This document shows positions 16,201 through 26,000 of a stretch of 47,142 bases of DNA, one piece after another. The first letter of the stretch is position 1, and every line of letters begins with the position of its first letter. A program made the position numbers and the translations under genes. The notes under the pieces were generated by a model. The model saw only the letters and a list, made by a program, of their open reading frames with translations, did no database searches and was not told the DNA's origin. Source of the DNA: Nanobdellota archaeon (GTDB lineage: Archaea; Nanobdellota; Nanobdellia; Woesearchaeales; GCA-2686295); contig JAHIUF010000003.1 of NCBI GenBank assembly GCA_018817005.1, positions 1 to 47,142 of the forward strand, given 5' to 3'.

Positions 16201-19200
16201 TGTATATTATAACCTATGTTAACGCGAAAGAGATCATTACTGCCAGCTATTCTTTTTATATCATTTATGAACATGCATGGTTGAGGATTTATTATTTGAC
16301 CAGTTATAGGATCAATTAAATTTATCTTTAAGTGTTTATTATAATATTTGTCTGTATCTCCTTCTGCATATGTAGGATCATAATTAAGCACTAAATCCAT
16401 CTGAATATAACCAACGTATGTGTCTGTAAATGCTTTTAAAAATGAGTATTCTCTGGCATTTGTATCGATAAGACCTGTTGTTTTCAAATACTCTCCTAAT
16501 ATTTGGGTTGTTAATTGTTTTACAGTATCTAGTTGGTAACTTGAACCCCCAATATTATAGTTGTGTAAAATCTTTTTACACTCTACAAGTGCTTCTCGAT
16601 AAAGTTGTTTGTTAATTAATAATTTTACATAGGTGATGTGTGCATCAATTGCGTATCCTCTTCCTTGCCATTCTTTTAAATATTGTTCAAAATAATCTTT
16701 AGCGGTATCGGAATCGCCTACTAAAACATAGAAATGAGTTGCTAATTTTGCAAGAGCCATTCCAATTACTTTGTCATTATTATTTGACTGAGTCTCTATT
16801 AATTCTTGCATGGTAAAGATGAATTTCCCATCATCTAATTTTAAGTTAATTAGTCCTTTTAAAAAATAAGCAGAACTTATGATGAATGATGTGGGATAGT
16901 CAGTAATAACTTCTTGAAATAAAGGAAGTGCATCTTCATAGTTTTCTGAATTGTACAAGCACTTGGCTTTTAAGTATTTTAAATATGCAATGTAGTCGAT
17001 TGCATTAGGACAAGAATTAACAAATGTATCGATTGTTGTGCCGATGACACCTGTGGTGCAACTCTCTTTTGAGTATGGTTCTACATAACATGTTTCTTTA
17101 GCTTCGTCAAAGAGTGTTTGACAGTCCCCCTCTAACACGCTGATAATAGCAGTAACTGTTGTTGGTTCAGAATATCTGGTGTCGTCCCAGCCGTAATTAT
17201 AATTGTCAAAAACTTTTGCTTTGCATGTGACTTTATCTCCACTTTCAGTTGGAGGGAAAAATATGTTTGCAAAACATTGGTACTGCTTGTTTTCAGAATC
17301 ACCATATTTTTCAATACAATGAGTTGGTGAAAACACTTCGCCTTCTGTTTTTTCTTTTTCAACACCAAATTTATCAGTGATTGTTATAGAATATAACATG
17401 CTAATATCTTCCAATTCACTATCAATATCTGTTATGTTTGCTATGCAGGTTATATCCCTTTCTTTTAAAGGATTTTCAGGCCAAATTCTTAAAGAAGTGA
17501 TTGTTGGTGGTTCATTGCTGCCTTCAGTAATTTTAAAGTTCCATTCATATAAACCATTAATTGGAAGTCCTGCAAAATCATAGGCAGATACACTTACTTT
17601 AACATCATCTCCTATATTGAAGTATTCGTCCGGGTGAAATGAAACGACTAATTTATCTTTATTAGGATAGTTAGGATAATCAGTGATTATTGAACCTTGA
17701 ACATCAGTAAAACCATTCTTAGTAACTGTTACATCAACATTTTCACTCATGCCGTTATTATCTTCTATCCAAATAACTATGCTTGTTTTTGTATCTGAGG
17801 TTTCTGTTGGTTCATAAGATGATATTTGTGGGGGAGTTATGTCTTCTTTAACATTTAATTGTTTGGCTGCTTCAGAATAAATATCTCTGTTGTCAGCCAC
17901 GTATGCGTAGAATGTGTAGTCCGGTTCTCCGACAATATCATCAATGTATTCTGCCACCCAATTACTTGTAATAAATGTTGATCTATCGTAATTTGTAATT
18001 GTATATGCTGCTGGTTGTGTCTTTGCAAGTTCAAAATTATTTCCACTGCTTTCGCCATTATCTAATGCGAACATTACATCTTCAAAACTAGGTTTACCTA
18101 TTAAATTATCATATTCAAATACAACAAAATTAATGGTTTTTCCAATGCAACCAAAATGATAATATACAGATGTGCCAATATTTATACCTTGGTAAGTTTT
18201 ATATTTATAGTTATCTAATGATTCAACGCCGTATGTATCAGTCCAGTCAACAAAGAGTTTGCAAGGACTGTTACATTCACCATTGATGCAAATGTATCCG
18301 GCTTGTTCGCAGTCTTCTTTGAAAGCCCATTCACCCAGACCATTTTCATCTAAAACACATTCCATAACCAGGTTATTATCACAAGCCCTTTTTTTACTGG
18401 AATCTGTTTCTAACGCTGAATAATAATTATTATTCATACTGCACACATCTTCACCAATTTGTCTGCATTCACCACTCATACAAACTTTACCTTCAGGACA
18501 AATACTTAATAGTTCTACACAAGATCGTTCTTTGCTTTCAGAATCATAATCCCTTGAGCAGGTATATTCAATAACTGTTTCAGAATCTAGGCATTCATCA
18601 TTGTAGGTTCCTCGGGAATCTTTACATTCACCTAAAATTTCTGGATTGTTAAACACTTTTTCTTCAGGGCTGCCTCTGTCTGTTTCAATACAAGACCATG
18701 AATCTGTATCATCACTTACGCATTCGCCGTATTCACAATGAGTTCCTCTAGAGCAAGCCACTTGAATCTTAGAGCAGATACCATTTGGATAAACATTGCT
18801 TGAATAATCACAATATTGTTCATAAACAGTGTTTTCATCAACACAAGAGTCCCATCCGTTTGCAGCTGTTGAATCGCAGAATCCTTTTACACTTGGATCA
18901 ACACCAAAACCATCTGTGTCAATACAGAAGTCACCATCTGTAGGTATGGCTTTGCAGCCTTTATTATTAACGTCACTTCCAGAACTGCAGACAAGGTTTG
19001 GACTTTCACAACAATCATCATCAGAAGTTACAACATACTCAAATTCATTGTCAATTGTTTCACCTTCATCGCAAGTTCTGCACACAGGCCCTTCACACCA
19101 AGGACTTTTGGCTCGTATCATACAAGGTGTTATATCCATGCATGTTTTAAGACAGCATGATTCACCGGTAAATGGTAGAGTTGTCAAGTCAACTTTTTCA

Positions 19201-21038
19201 AACGTAACCTCATCAATACACTGCATATATCTTGGATTGCTTGATTCATCTTCGCATTCTTCTTTTGTTTTTCCACCCCTCTCACTGCAGGTTCTTGTAT
19301 CGATACATGTTCCTGCAAAACATTCTTCATAAGTATTTGGACAGCAAGTACTTTGGCCAGACTTAATCCATTTTGTTGTTGGAATATTATGATCAGTAGA
19401 ACATTGATAGCAAGTATCTGAAAAGCATTGTATATCTCCAATCTTACCTCCAGGGTCGTTATCTTTGTTTTCTCCACATAAAGGAACACATTCTCCTTCA
19501 GAACAAACATATCCACTAATTGCAGGGCAGTATATGTGTTCTGTTTCAACACCATTTTCACATCTCATTACTTGGCCTGTATTAGTATTAACACCAAATT
19601 CATTAACTTCACAATATTTGGAACCGTGAGGTATGTCATAGCCACAGTTGCAGCCAGCGATGTTGTTCTTACTTGTTGGTTCTATTGTTGAATCAGAATC
19701 CTTATAGCTGCACCCAAACTCACAAATATTTGTTTCCCATCTGTAAAGTTTTGCAAATTCTTCTCTTTCACAAGTGTGAACATCATTCCAGCAAACCTGT
19801 TCGTTTTCTTCAAACCAGATTCTGTTGCTTAAACTTTTATAATTGTTATCATTGTATTCATACTGACAAGTCCTAGGTATACAAACCATGTTTTCTTTTA
19901 TTGTAGATGGAGAACAGCTTTCTATATTTGCAAGTTTTATAGTTTTTTTATTACAATCAAAAATATATTCACAGCAAGGATCTTCTGATTTATCATCATA
20001 TATATACTTGCTACTCCAATCACTAATGAAATTTAAACCGAGAAGTCCCCAGTAATCATCACCGACAGGACCATATTCACCACAATAATTTGAAAGTCCA
20101 CATTGACCATCAATGCACGAACTTTCAGAACCATATTCATATGTGCAGTCAAATTCAGTATTGGCAAGCTCTTTTTCTATACTTCCATCAATGCATCGAT
20201 ATACAAAATATGAATCTTCACCACAGGTTGTTTGACCGTTTAACACAGTATTTCCTTGATTGTCAACACAGTTGCAACCACAAAAAATATCATTAACTGA
20301 ATAACAAGCTTCTCCCCAAGCAGCACCTGCCGTACGAGTGTTATGACAACCAGAATCTCCGCAATCATTTATGGCTTTCCAATAAGCAGGATTTGTTGTT
20401 TGATCAGTAAAATCTTCATAAACACAAGCATATCTTTTTGTTTGATCACTTATAAGATGATTTTCATCACAGATAACCATTGTGTAAGAATCAAACTCTC
20501 CATCAAAATAGCTTGCGGGCCACTCGTTTAAACCAAGCCCTGCTAATAATTGTAAAGTCCAGTCTAATTGGGAGTATGTAGGATATTCACAGTAAGGTTC
20601 TCTCACATGAAATTCGTAAAGGTCAGAGTCTGACAACTCGCTTTGGATAGTGCTGTCATCAGGATCAATCGCTTGTACACTCCAATAACAGGTATAAACA
20701 TGTTCTAATTCCAATGCTTCTTCATCACTGAATTGATAAGCAATAAAATCATCTGCTGAAGTGATTTCTTTGTTGAATTCAAAAATATCACCGTAATCAT
20801 CATCCACACAAGAAACAGTTAAATTATATCTTGTAACATCAGATCCTTCAGTATCAGTTGATGCAAACCACAAAAGAGCTGGTTTCATCTTATAAACCCA
20901 ACTATTATGACCATTTATTGGTGCATTCAGTTCAGGCTTTAACGGTGGCTCATTCGCAAGAACAAACGAGATGTTTAACATGCTGAAGATTATCAAGAAG
21001 AGGACCAACACTCTTATATGATTATTCTTGTTCATCAT
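10269..21038 (-). CDS. Giant (3589 aa) secreted Cys-rich protein with M64-type and C25-type peptidase domains
   Basis: Signal peptide (about 1-29), then an FN3/Ig-like domain (30-150), a long Cys-rich region (about 150-960), Ig-like segments (1050-1310), TPR-like helices (about 1315-1490), a zinc peptidase region with HEFGHAFGGLVDEY (His1799, Glu1800, His1803) and a following GC-Y..RPT..MR pattern as in M64 peptidases, another Ig-like domain (about 1925-2010), a caspase-like region resembling gingipains (C25) with DGHS (His2773), GASCNTN (Cys2810) and YGDPTIQL (about 2922), and a C-terminal beta-propeller-like part with six repeats. It starts by ATGA overlap with the 280-aa gene. No membrane anchor is seen. 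Two peptidases in one chain are unusual. Confidence 0.85.
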   Translation of the reverse strand: MMNKNNHIRVLVLFLIIFSMLNISFVLANEPPLKPELNAPINGHNSWVYKMKPALLWFASTDTEGSDVTRYNLTVSCVDDDYGDIFEFNKEITSADDFIAYQFSDEEALELEHVYTCYWSVQAIDPDDSTIQSELSDSDLYEFHVREPYCEYPTYSQLDWTLQLLAGLGLNEWPASYFDGEFDSYTMVICDENHLISDQTKRYACVYEDFTDQTTNPAYWKAINDCGDSGCHNTRTAGAAWGEACYSVNDIFCGCNCVDNQGNTVLNGQTTCGEDSYFVYRCIDGSIEKELANTEFDCTYEYGSESSCIDGQCGLSNYCGEYGPVGDDYWGLLGLNFISDWSSKYIYDDKSEDPCCEYIFDCNKKTIKLANIESCSPSTIKENMVCIPRTCQYEYNDNNYKSLSNRIWFEENEQVCWNDVHTCEREEFAKLYRWETNICEFGCSYKDSDSTIEPTSKNNIAGCNCGYDIPHGSKYCEVNEFGVNTNTGQVMRCENGVETEHIYCPAISGYVCSEGECVPLCGENKDNDPGGKIGDIQCFSDTCYQCSTDHNIPTTKWIKSGQSTCCPNTYEECFAGTCIDTRTCSERGGKTKEECEDESSNPRYMQCIDEVTFEKVDLTTLPFTGESCCLKTCMDITPCMIRAKSPWCEGPVCRTCDEGETIDNEFEYVVTSDDDCCESPNLVCSSGSDVNNKGCKAIPTDGDFCIDTDGFGVDPSVKGFCDSTAANGWDSCVDENTVYEQYCDYSSNVYPNGICSKIQVACSRGTHCEYGECVSDDTDSWSCIETDRGSPEEKVFNNPEILGECKDSRGTYNDECLDSETVIEYTCSRDYDSESKERSCVELLSICPEGKVCMSGECRQIGEDVCSMNNNYYSALETDSSKKRACDNNLVMECVLDENGLGEWAFKEDCEQAGYICINGECNSPCKLFVDWTDTYGVESLDNYKYKTYQGINIGTSVYYHFGCIGKTINFVVFEYDNLIGKPSFEDVMFALDNGESSGNNFELAKTQPAAYTITNYDRSTFITSNWVAEYIDDIVGEPDYTFYAYVADNRDIYSEAAKQLNVKEDITPPQISSYEPTETSDTKTSIVIWIEDNNGMSENVDVTVTKNGFTDVQGSIITDYPNYPNKDKLVVSFHPDEYFNIGDDVKVSVSAYDFAGLPINGLYEWNFKITEGSNEPPTITSLRIWPENPLKERDITCIANITDIDSELEDISMLYSITITDKFGVEKEKTEGEVFSPTHCIEKYGDSENKQYQCFANIFFPPTESGDKVTCKAKVFDNYNYGWDDTRYSEPTTVTAIISVLEGDCQTLFDEAKETCYVEPYSKESCTTGVIGTTIDTFVNSCPNAIDYIAYLKYLKAKCLYNSENYEDALPLFQEVITDYPTSFIISSAYFLKGLINLKLDDGKFIFTMQELIETQSNNNDKVIGMALAKLATHFYVLVGDSDTAKDYFEQYLKEWQGRGYAIDAHITYVKLLINKQLYREALVECKKILHNYNIGGSSYQLDTVKQLTTQILGEYLKTTGLIDTNAREYSFLKAFTDTYVGYIQMDLVLNYDPTYAEGDTDKYYNKHLKINLIDPITGQIINPQPCMFINDIKRIAGSNDLFRVNIGYNIQTPKENSLIELGKEYLFKVIMRANPDTPWDEGVVIYSQTITFYDMDSDDFVWLKYPNSGSLQDENGDVGYVFKIIGMDYPHHQLFRSHVSSVIDRLLQVYPFNKPEYQQLLHFYYLSYASGDASIMATPVVQMFPSNFDFVFSYESPFRSFVSTEFDWSKVIQPIKQRDMYLSTNTNQEDLERTFIHEFGHAFGGLVDEYVETDIGDHTQKPNCAPAEDVDEYWGINSLFGNLIGEGPAETISGEFPRLVVGQYQGCSYINSNIRPTSIGIMRNQEFLTPEEFNHGFGRVNEECMELMLKNKYMYSCYSQDNNQPDITELYPADGSTVGQNIHISAKITDAEDDSDTGIYKYKFYIQDSSNQGFESVSAADLTFVNNILIYTPKHLDPGLYKASIIAYDHLLNRKVNDWSFTVDPAADSYECTGSNDGSSCVDVSCIEKDYEKLKAWLENGKKGVCQEGMCKPDLTPPTPPTGSVIAITEMVTGDEAEEGSSCAINPYRFEANYDQYKLIADMNLDHYAQKQYSSYNVFNNELMESFTAQISTKIIDGVLTQNEFLGAFQSAFKDKYDINWVYSYMPAFMEDSMNKFTDMTSFFTTSFQKKDFIGEPGMEGAAAIAATQIAEKDSGSFKLNIKPDVNKLLLQDKAEIAIALSIEKQFTDSNLKIDLRVSKDLSTGEQPTLTARFTLRFGTGSTSGGTGNAIKDITGFVTRGLEKITGKVTGDDSITEIVCEGTIDDVNGNFVPDSCNLKVLNNKKDMTKFTDKTVIITTDEDWHKPLKATPLSSWTNINDISCQDGNRPGKCLYPLLIYHEEEVSGDYAFDTDSVTEFVTKWGADKAYFYDDTTQQPGTQVIVGANLEEGSYEQITNSKYLEFWEEITTVVISEDDYDTGLLASILAAQKNAPLLFKDYDEISPEILSKKIIVVGDITLAGNVVQSFTKEELREQLYSNSDKILVINTNDIENFAVTNQINDQGIALQKVFWKDSLSAPVLSFAKEEKIAFVNGGYNQIYAYNDLKYITILANHNFLPQGTEPPSVDECLALKSNGYSDKSCYAARMNNPNPVKYVGRIFGITPSDTSSYVARSIFFSDENNKMIKPVEKVILRAGDDVDSNDYMYNLAKLYNPYYETICSVFDSRDSICTKNTVADEDVLDSDIIYYDGHSVYYYWMNWYTNYFRPDNNKKPVIPYMNNVFGVGASCNTNAFFRMGVNYIVDHQSEYDGTYLSSYLFGAEFLKHGAIGYLGAMTGSNTIDGQIMSSSAGDDMMQQLLRTNGEIGRLVYETYENDPFCLADNTESVCDTVRLLWPVFILYGDPTIQLNLAEESTQPDNYIITSFEEDDDEYRLFITKNEGTISAPNSVKANTINSESNLNYDCEIKKYGSSTINDENVLFCTIDKSEEAENSFVVMNFPDENFVLKKPNIDLFIKSSDLKFSALDNTIFMLGVPESSQTLYQIPIESTTLFIEYPDVIDYSLDSNSKKLYFLRDGIIKEKNLETDVESTVYESNNILNIEADNSNTGVIYLLKAEDDKLLVQKVLNENILFSTEIIINEEWWSIIADNYDLSQDNNYLYITITNKIFSINKQTGEIINTNVVSEAMNKIEINDLNAFYVRKNRLLKARNLENELTTTITSFFSVEDGVVNFNLDGQNNKAYIKTMNTTKPVTENIWLTENNQATKITTPNIEYIYEIWIDEQNNKAYMKTRSPSYTENIYIIENNQATNIITTPNTQSIYKILIDEQNNKAYIKTTNTDNTQNIYVYIIENNQATKITIPNTKSIYEIWIDEQNNKAYMKTTNTDNTKSIYIIENNQATKITTPDIEYIYEIWIDEQNNKAYMKTVNEDNTENIYVYIIENNQATKITTPNTQSIYEIWIDEQNNKAYMKTINTDNTESIWLIENNQATRLSQNLIDLAINNEEIYLLTTQEIIRISDDKSIFLPTKADYIDIFDGQLYVLSGSTLIICDQDLNEIETFNLPISLSS
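10500..11275 (-). repeat. Six coding tandem repeats of 44-46 residues in the giant protein
   Basis: The unit reads DEQNNKAYMKT...NTEN-IY-IIENNQATKITTPNT...IYEIWI and occurs six times, with the first and last copies diverged. At DNA level the units are about 135 bp and very similar, which points to recent expansion. The pattern of short beta strands suggests propeller blades or a beta-solenoid. Confidence 0.85.
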
Positions 21039-21877
21039 TTAACCTTTTCAACCCTTATTTGACATATTTCTTTAAGTTTTGAATCTGCTATTTTATCGCA
21101 TGTTGAGCTTGCCCGATTCTTTGTTGCATATATATCGTAGCAAACATTCTTTATTTCCAAGTCATCTATTAACTCACAAAGATTGTCTCTGGTTTTTGTG
21201 ATGCTTTTCTTTCTATAATCTTCATCGAGGACAGGATCTTTTGGTTCTATGCACTCGCCGAATATGCTGCAGATAAGTCCTTGCGGGCACCCACAAATAC
21301 TGCACGAATCTCTTAATACCAATGGCTCTTTTATGATTTCTTTGACAACAATGTTATCAATTAAAATGTTAATATTATCTGGAGAGCTGAATGATAGTTT
21401 TTTATTCCAACCCTCATTTGTTTCTGTGAAAAATTTGTAACGAACTTTTATCCAGTTAAAACTTTCCTTAATCAAAGTGAATTTTTTGCTTGTAGGAATT
21501 CCTTCAATTTCAGTTATTAATCTTACATCACCATCAGTTGAGCGGGCATGAAACATTACTTCATAATAGGTATTTTGCTTGATGTAAAAAGGAATATCTT
21601 GATATGCTTCTTGAGATGAATCTGTAAGGACTATTTTACCACATTGTTCATCATCAGGATAACAATCAACTTTGTTCCATATAGGTTGAATATATCCAAA
21701 CCATCTTATTATTGAACACCCATAATCATTGACTTTCATTCCTGCAGGTGTAATTGGACATAAATCTATAGAATCATCAATTCTATCATTGTCTGAATCA
21801 ATTCCTGTTACTATTTGAAGCGAAATAAATATTGTGATTAAAATATATATAGTTATGAGTTCTTTTTTTCTTTTCAA
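21035..21877 (-). CDS. Secreted Cys-containing protein with TSP3-like calcium motif
   Basis: A 280-residue protein: signal peptide (about 1-26), a thrombospondin type 3-like calcium motif DSDNDRIDDSIDLCP, a beta-sandwich (about 60-185, carbohydrate-binding style, NWIKVRYKF and NINILIDNIVV), a CGCPQGLICSIFGEC module shared with neighbouring surface proteins, and a C-terminal helical Cys region. It overlaps the nucleotidyltransferase gene before it and the giant gene after it by four bases each, so the three are translationally coupled. Confidence 0.78.
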   Translation of the reverse strand: MKRKKELITIYILITIFISLQIVTGIDSDNDRIDDSIDLCPITPAGMKVNDYGCSIIRWFGYIQPIWNKVDCYPDDEQCGKIVLTDSSQEAYQDIPFYIKQNTYYEVMFHARSTDGDVRLITEIEGIPTSKKFTLIKESFNWIKVRYKFFTETNEGWNKKLSFSSPDNINILIDNIVVKEIIKEPLVLRDSCSICGCPQGLICSIFGECIEPKDPVLDEDYRKKSITKTRDNLCELIDDLEIKNVCYDIYATKNRASSTCDKIADSKLKEICQIRVEKVK

Positions 21878-22431
21878 ATTAATCTTTCTCCGTTTTTGAT
21901 TATGTCTTTTATTAGCGGGTCTTGTTTGTTTTTGTAAAATTCTTTTTTGTCAAAAAAGTGAATTTCAAGTTTGATTGCATACTTTTTTTCTAATTTCGAT
22001 ACTAAATTAGTGACTTTTTTGTTGTTGATTTTACCCAGTATTGCTATATCAACATCTGATTTTTGATTAAATATTAATTTTGAATACGAGCCGAAGAGGT
22101 ATACTTCTATTTCTTTTAAGATTGAAAGTTGTGTGATGAAATCTGTTATTAAGAAGTAGATTTTTAAAGGCAGTTCTTTTAAGTTTATGTATTGCTTTGA
22201 ACAAATATCTGTAAGCTTTTTTGAATTATCATTTTCGAAGTTGATTGAATATAGTCTTTTTTCTTTTTTAAGAATGTTTGCAGACAATATTTTGACTAAT
22301 GCTTTATCCAATAAAACATTGTTCATATATGTTTTTTCTTTTATTTCGTTTCGATTTAGTTTAATTCCGGGAGCTAATGCAAATAAACTTATTATTTTGA
22401 AACATTCTTGATTGAATATTTGAGTTATCAT
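21874..22431 (-). CDS. Nucleotidyltransferase (MNT type) with N-terminal winged helix
   Basis: 185 residues. The first 85 or so look like a winged-helix domain (LNRNEIKEKTYMNNVLLDKAL, then ILSANILKKEKRLYSIN). The second half is a minimal nucleotidyltransferase: FGSYSK...SDVDIAIL supplies the GS and DxD catalytic motif, and IKLEIHFFDKKEF supplies the third acidic strand. MNT proteins paired with HEPN proteins are antitoxins that AMPylate or oligoadenylate the toxin. It overlaps the HEPN-like gene by four bases (ATGA) on one side and the secreted protein on the other. Confidence 0.8.
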   Translation of the reverse strand: MITQIFNQECFKIISLFALAPGIKLNRNEIKEKTYMNNVLLDKALVKILSANILKKEKRLYSINFENDNSKKLTDICSKQYINLKELPLKIYFLITDFITQLSILKEIEVYLFGSYSKLIFNQKSDVDIAILGKINNKKVTNLVSKLEKKYAIKLEIHFFDKKEFYKNKQDPLIKDIIKNGERLI

Positions 22432-22916
22432 TTTTCTTTTATTAATATCTTAATTTTTTCTAAGTATGGTGCAACTACTTCTTCTAGGAACTTTGAAGCT
22501 TTCTTCTGATATTCTTTTTTCATAAAATCTGTTCCCGTGTAATATTGTGATTTGACTCGTTCTTTTTTTGCTTCGGCCAAATCATTTGCTAATGTTATGA
22601 ATTCTCCATATCCTTTTTCAATAAGTGTTAATAGTTCTTTGTTTTTTATTAGTTCTCTTAATACTTTGATTGTTGTGGCATGAACTTCAAATTCAATTTT
22701 TATTCTGAAATTCTTGGCGAGTAATAGTTTTGTGATATCATGCATGGCGTAATAACCTGAGATTATGCTCCATCTGGAAAACTCATTTTTGATGAATATA
22801 CTGTGTTCTAAATTTTCTTTATAGGAGTTTTCGAAAAAATTTACATATCTGAATAGTTCTAATTCATTTATTTTGCTTATTTTCTTTTGTTTAATTAAAA
22901 CTTCAAGTTTTACCAT
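22428..22916 (-). CDS. HEPN-like partner of the nucleotidyltransferase
   Basis: An all-helical 162-residue protein. The segment WSIISGYYAMHDITKLLLAK is typical of HEPN helix 2, followed by a long helix with HATTIKVLRELI and a C-terminal KERVKSQYYTG stretch as in many HEPN proteins next to MNT genes. A strict RX4-6H motif is not obvious (RIKIEFEVH is the closest), so RNase activity is uncertain. It is the first gene of the operon leading to the 3589-aa protein. The ATG is leaderless, about 28 bp after a TATA box. Confidence 0.65.
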   Translation of the reverse strand: MVKLEVLIKQKKISKINELELFRYVNFFENSYKENLEHSIFIKNEFSRWSIISGYYAMHDITKLLLAKNFRIKIEFEVHATTIKVLRELIKNKELLTLIEKGYGEFITLANDLAEAKKERVKSQYYTGTDFMKKEYQKKASKFLEEVVAPYLEKIKILIKEK

Positions 22917-22936
22917 TTTTTTAGTATAATTATTGT

Positions 22937-22950
22937 TTTATTTAAATATT
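22937..22950 (-). promoter_or_regulatory. TATA box of the HEPN/MNT/giant-protein operon
   Basis: On the minus strand AATATTTAAATAAA is centred about 28 bp before ATG 22916. It is the only good promoter seen before the five-gene coupled operon that runs to 9466. Confidence 0.6.
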
Positions 22951-23005
22951 TTACTTCTTTTTTGGTATTTTAATTCTTTTTTTGTTTCATAGGCAGATTT
23001 ATTCT

Positions 23006-26000
23006 TCATCCTTCCACCTCATCCAAATCAACATAAACCCAATTATAACCATTGCACATATAATCAGCATTTACAGACCTGAAACCTTGAGCTTCAGTAA
23101 ATCCAAGTTCAGAGCCTTTCTTAGACATGCCGTTCACAAACATACAGCTCTTTTCAATACCGCATTTATTTATATCATCATCAAAAGTTTCAGGACAAAT
23201 ATCTGGCTGAACAGGAATACAGTCATGATTAGCATTAGGCACATCTATTATTCCGTAGCAGCATCCGGTGTTGCCGTTTGCTTCAACAACATTTTCTCCA
23301 ATATCATCGCCACAGCAGAAACTACCAGTCCAGACAAAGCCTCTGTCTGCTGTCAGACAAGCAGTTTCACTGGTATCGGAATCAACACAAGCACCTCCCT
23401 GACAGACAAAGTTTGGCGATAAATCTGTATCACAAGGGAGAGTAATTGTTTCAATAGCATCGTTTGCCCCTGCACCATTAATGTATTTTTCTTTGACATA
23501 CAAATTATCTGAAGTGCAAGTATCCATTGATATTCCAGCTGAGCAATCTTGGCTTTTTGAATATACACAATTATTAGCAAGCACCACCGTAAGCCATGCA
23601 AAACAAGCTATGGGATGTTTACTTGTGGTGCAGGCTACTGCTGATATTGAGCCTGCAAAGTTTACTATATCATTAAGTTTTTTCCCACATTCACACACAT
23701 CTCCTGTTACTTTTCCATCTTCCATGCAGTCTTTACCAATCATTCTATCAACACAATATTGATCAGTACTCATTAGTAGTATATCAGTAGCCATATATCT
23801 GTTCACGCATTTTTCATTTTCATCACAAAGACAGCTTTCCTCATTACAAACAGTGCCACTTTTCATATCATTAGGATCAAGATAATATCTTTCATCAGAT
23901 CCATCAGTCATATGACACCAACCACCAATCTCATCAACTATTGAATTTGTTATTGTGTCTGTTGTTTTAATCTGAACTTCATTGCAACTTACAGAACAGG
24001 TTCCTCCACAGCAATAATACCCTGGACTGCAGATTGTCCCACCGCAACTGCATTCTCTGTTTAATAATCCTTCTTGACATGTAGGTGCTGGTCCGCATTC
24101 GCAGTTATCATCGCATCTGCCAATACAGTTTGCTTTTGCGCCTTCAAGTATTGTGTCTGCTTGAATGTCACAAACCTCTGATTCTTGGTTTATTATTCCA
24201 TCCATACAAGTTACTTCTGCGCAGATGCAGTCAGGTTTGCAAAGCCCTGGGCAGCTTCCTCTTGCATTTCCATCGCACAGCTCGACTATTCCTTGGTCGT
24301 TTAATTCTTGAACAACGCCATCACCGCAATACGTGAATGTTTCACCAACGATTCTTTTAAGGCCTGCGTTTTCAAGCAGGTTTGCGTTTCCGCAATATTG
24401 AGGCTGGTCAACTGAACAACTGCCTTTTGGCGTGTTGTCTTCGCAAACATCCAGGCATTCACCATAGAATCCGCATTCGATACCTGCGGCACAGCCGCAT
24501 AAGAAACAGTTAGGCAGCAGTTTTACGTTTTCTCCTTGGTTTTCAAGATTTATAGAGTCAATGTATAAATATTTGTTTTCTTCAAAATTATAGCCTGAAC
24601 CAATATGCAAACTCATCATGTGTGCGTTTACAGGTATTTCAAAGGTTTCTGAGTATTTATCATAGGTGAATCCTGCAACATTTATTGTTTTTTTCACACA
24701 ATATTCATCAATGCATTCATCCCAGTTTTCTAATCTTGCACTCATCTCATTGCCGTTTTCATCATAAAAGTAAAGTCTTATCATAAGTTCGTTTTCAATA
24801 TCTGATGCTGCAAAGAAAGTTAGTAAATATGTTGATTCTGATTCAACATTAATAAATGACTGGCTGACATGTGCATAGTTATTATCAGTTCTTAAAGCGT
24901 TCGAACCTCTATAAACATAATTTGTTGTGAGTTCAATATTCTCAGATTCAAAATACCAATCAGTGATTAAATTATCTTCAACAAACTCGAAGTCACCGTT
25001 TAATATGTGATTTTCAAAGCCACAATAATTCTTATATCCATTGCATTCACCATATGCAGTTCCATCTTCACATGTCGGTCCAACAAGTATCTTATTTGAT
25101 GATGCTATTGAATCTTCAAGGCCTGCAATGTTTCCACCGGTATTTACGATGAAATAATATTCAAGTCCAAATGTTTCATCATCTTCTACTTGTTCTTCAA
25201 CAACCCAAGATATTGCATCGTATATTTTTCCATCACTTCCAAATCTTTTGTTTGTCGGTACGATTTTGACTTTGTCATCTCTTTCATTAGCGTCTTCATC
25301 CATTATGAAAAAAGTCAGTTCTTTGTCGTTACAATCTTTTCCTTCAATTAATAAATAAACTGTATCGCCTGGTTTTGCGTGGATTTCATCAATTATTCCA
25401 TCATCTTCGACCGTCATGCTCCATTTAGCTTTTGTAAGACTACAAATTTGTTGAGCTTTACAGGTTCCATCAGGATGGCAAATACTATCGCCAGGACATA
25501 TTTCACTATCTGTTGGCTGCCAAGTTTTATCATCTCCAAGGCAATTATCTGATTCAAAACCACTCTGTGCATCACAGTATAATGGGAATTGGAATTGTCG
25601 TATGTCAAGAATCCACCCATTAAGCGACCCGTCGGATATTTGTAATCCTGCTATTGATTCTGGAGAAGCAATTATTTCGCTTACTTTATCGCTTTCCAAA
25701 CAGTATTCATCACAGTATTTGAGTGATAAGTCACCGTTAAACATCAGGAAGTTTTGTCCTTCAAGAGCATTATTTAGATTGAGTGACTGAATACCATTCT
25801 TATTAATAATCCCTTTATCTAAACTTATTGAACCAGATTTTATTGTTAGTGTTTGAGAATTGTCAAGGCTTTCAACCTTGAATCCTTGCCCACTACTTGG
25901 CAGACCATAATAATCTATACCGTAACCTTTGAGTACAGGACTAAACTTACCCATGAGTGTTTTTTCTTCTTCAGGAGCATTAGGATTGCAGTGTAATCGT

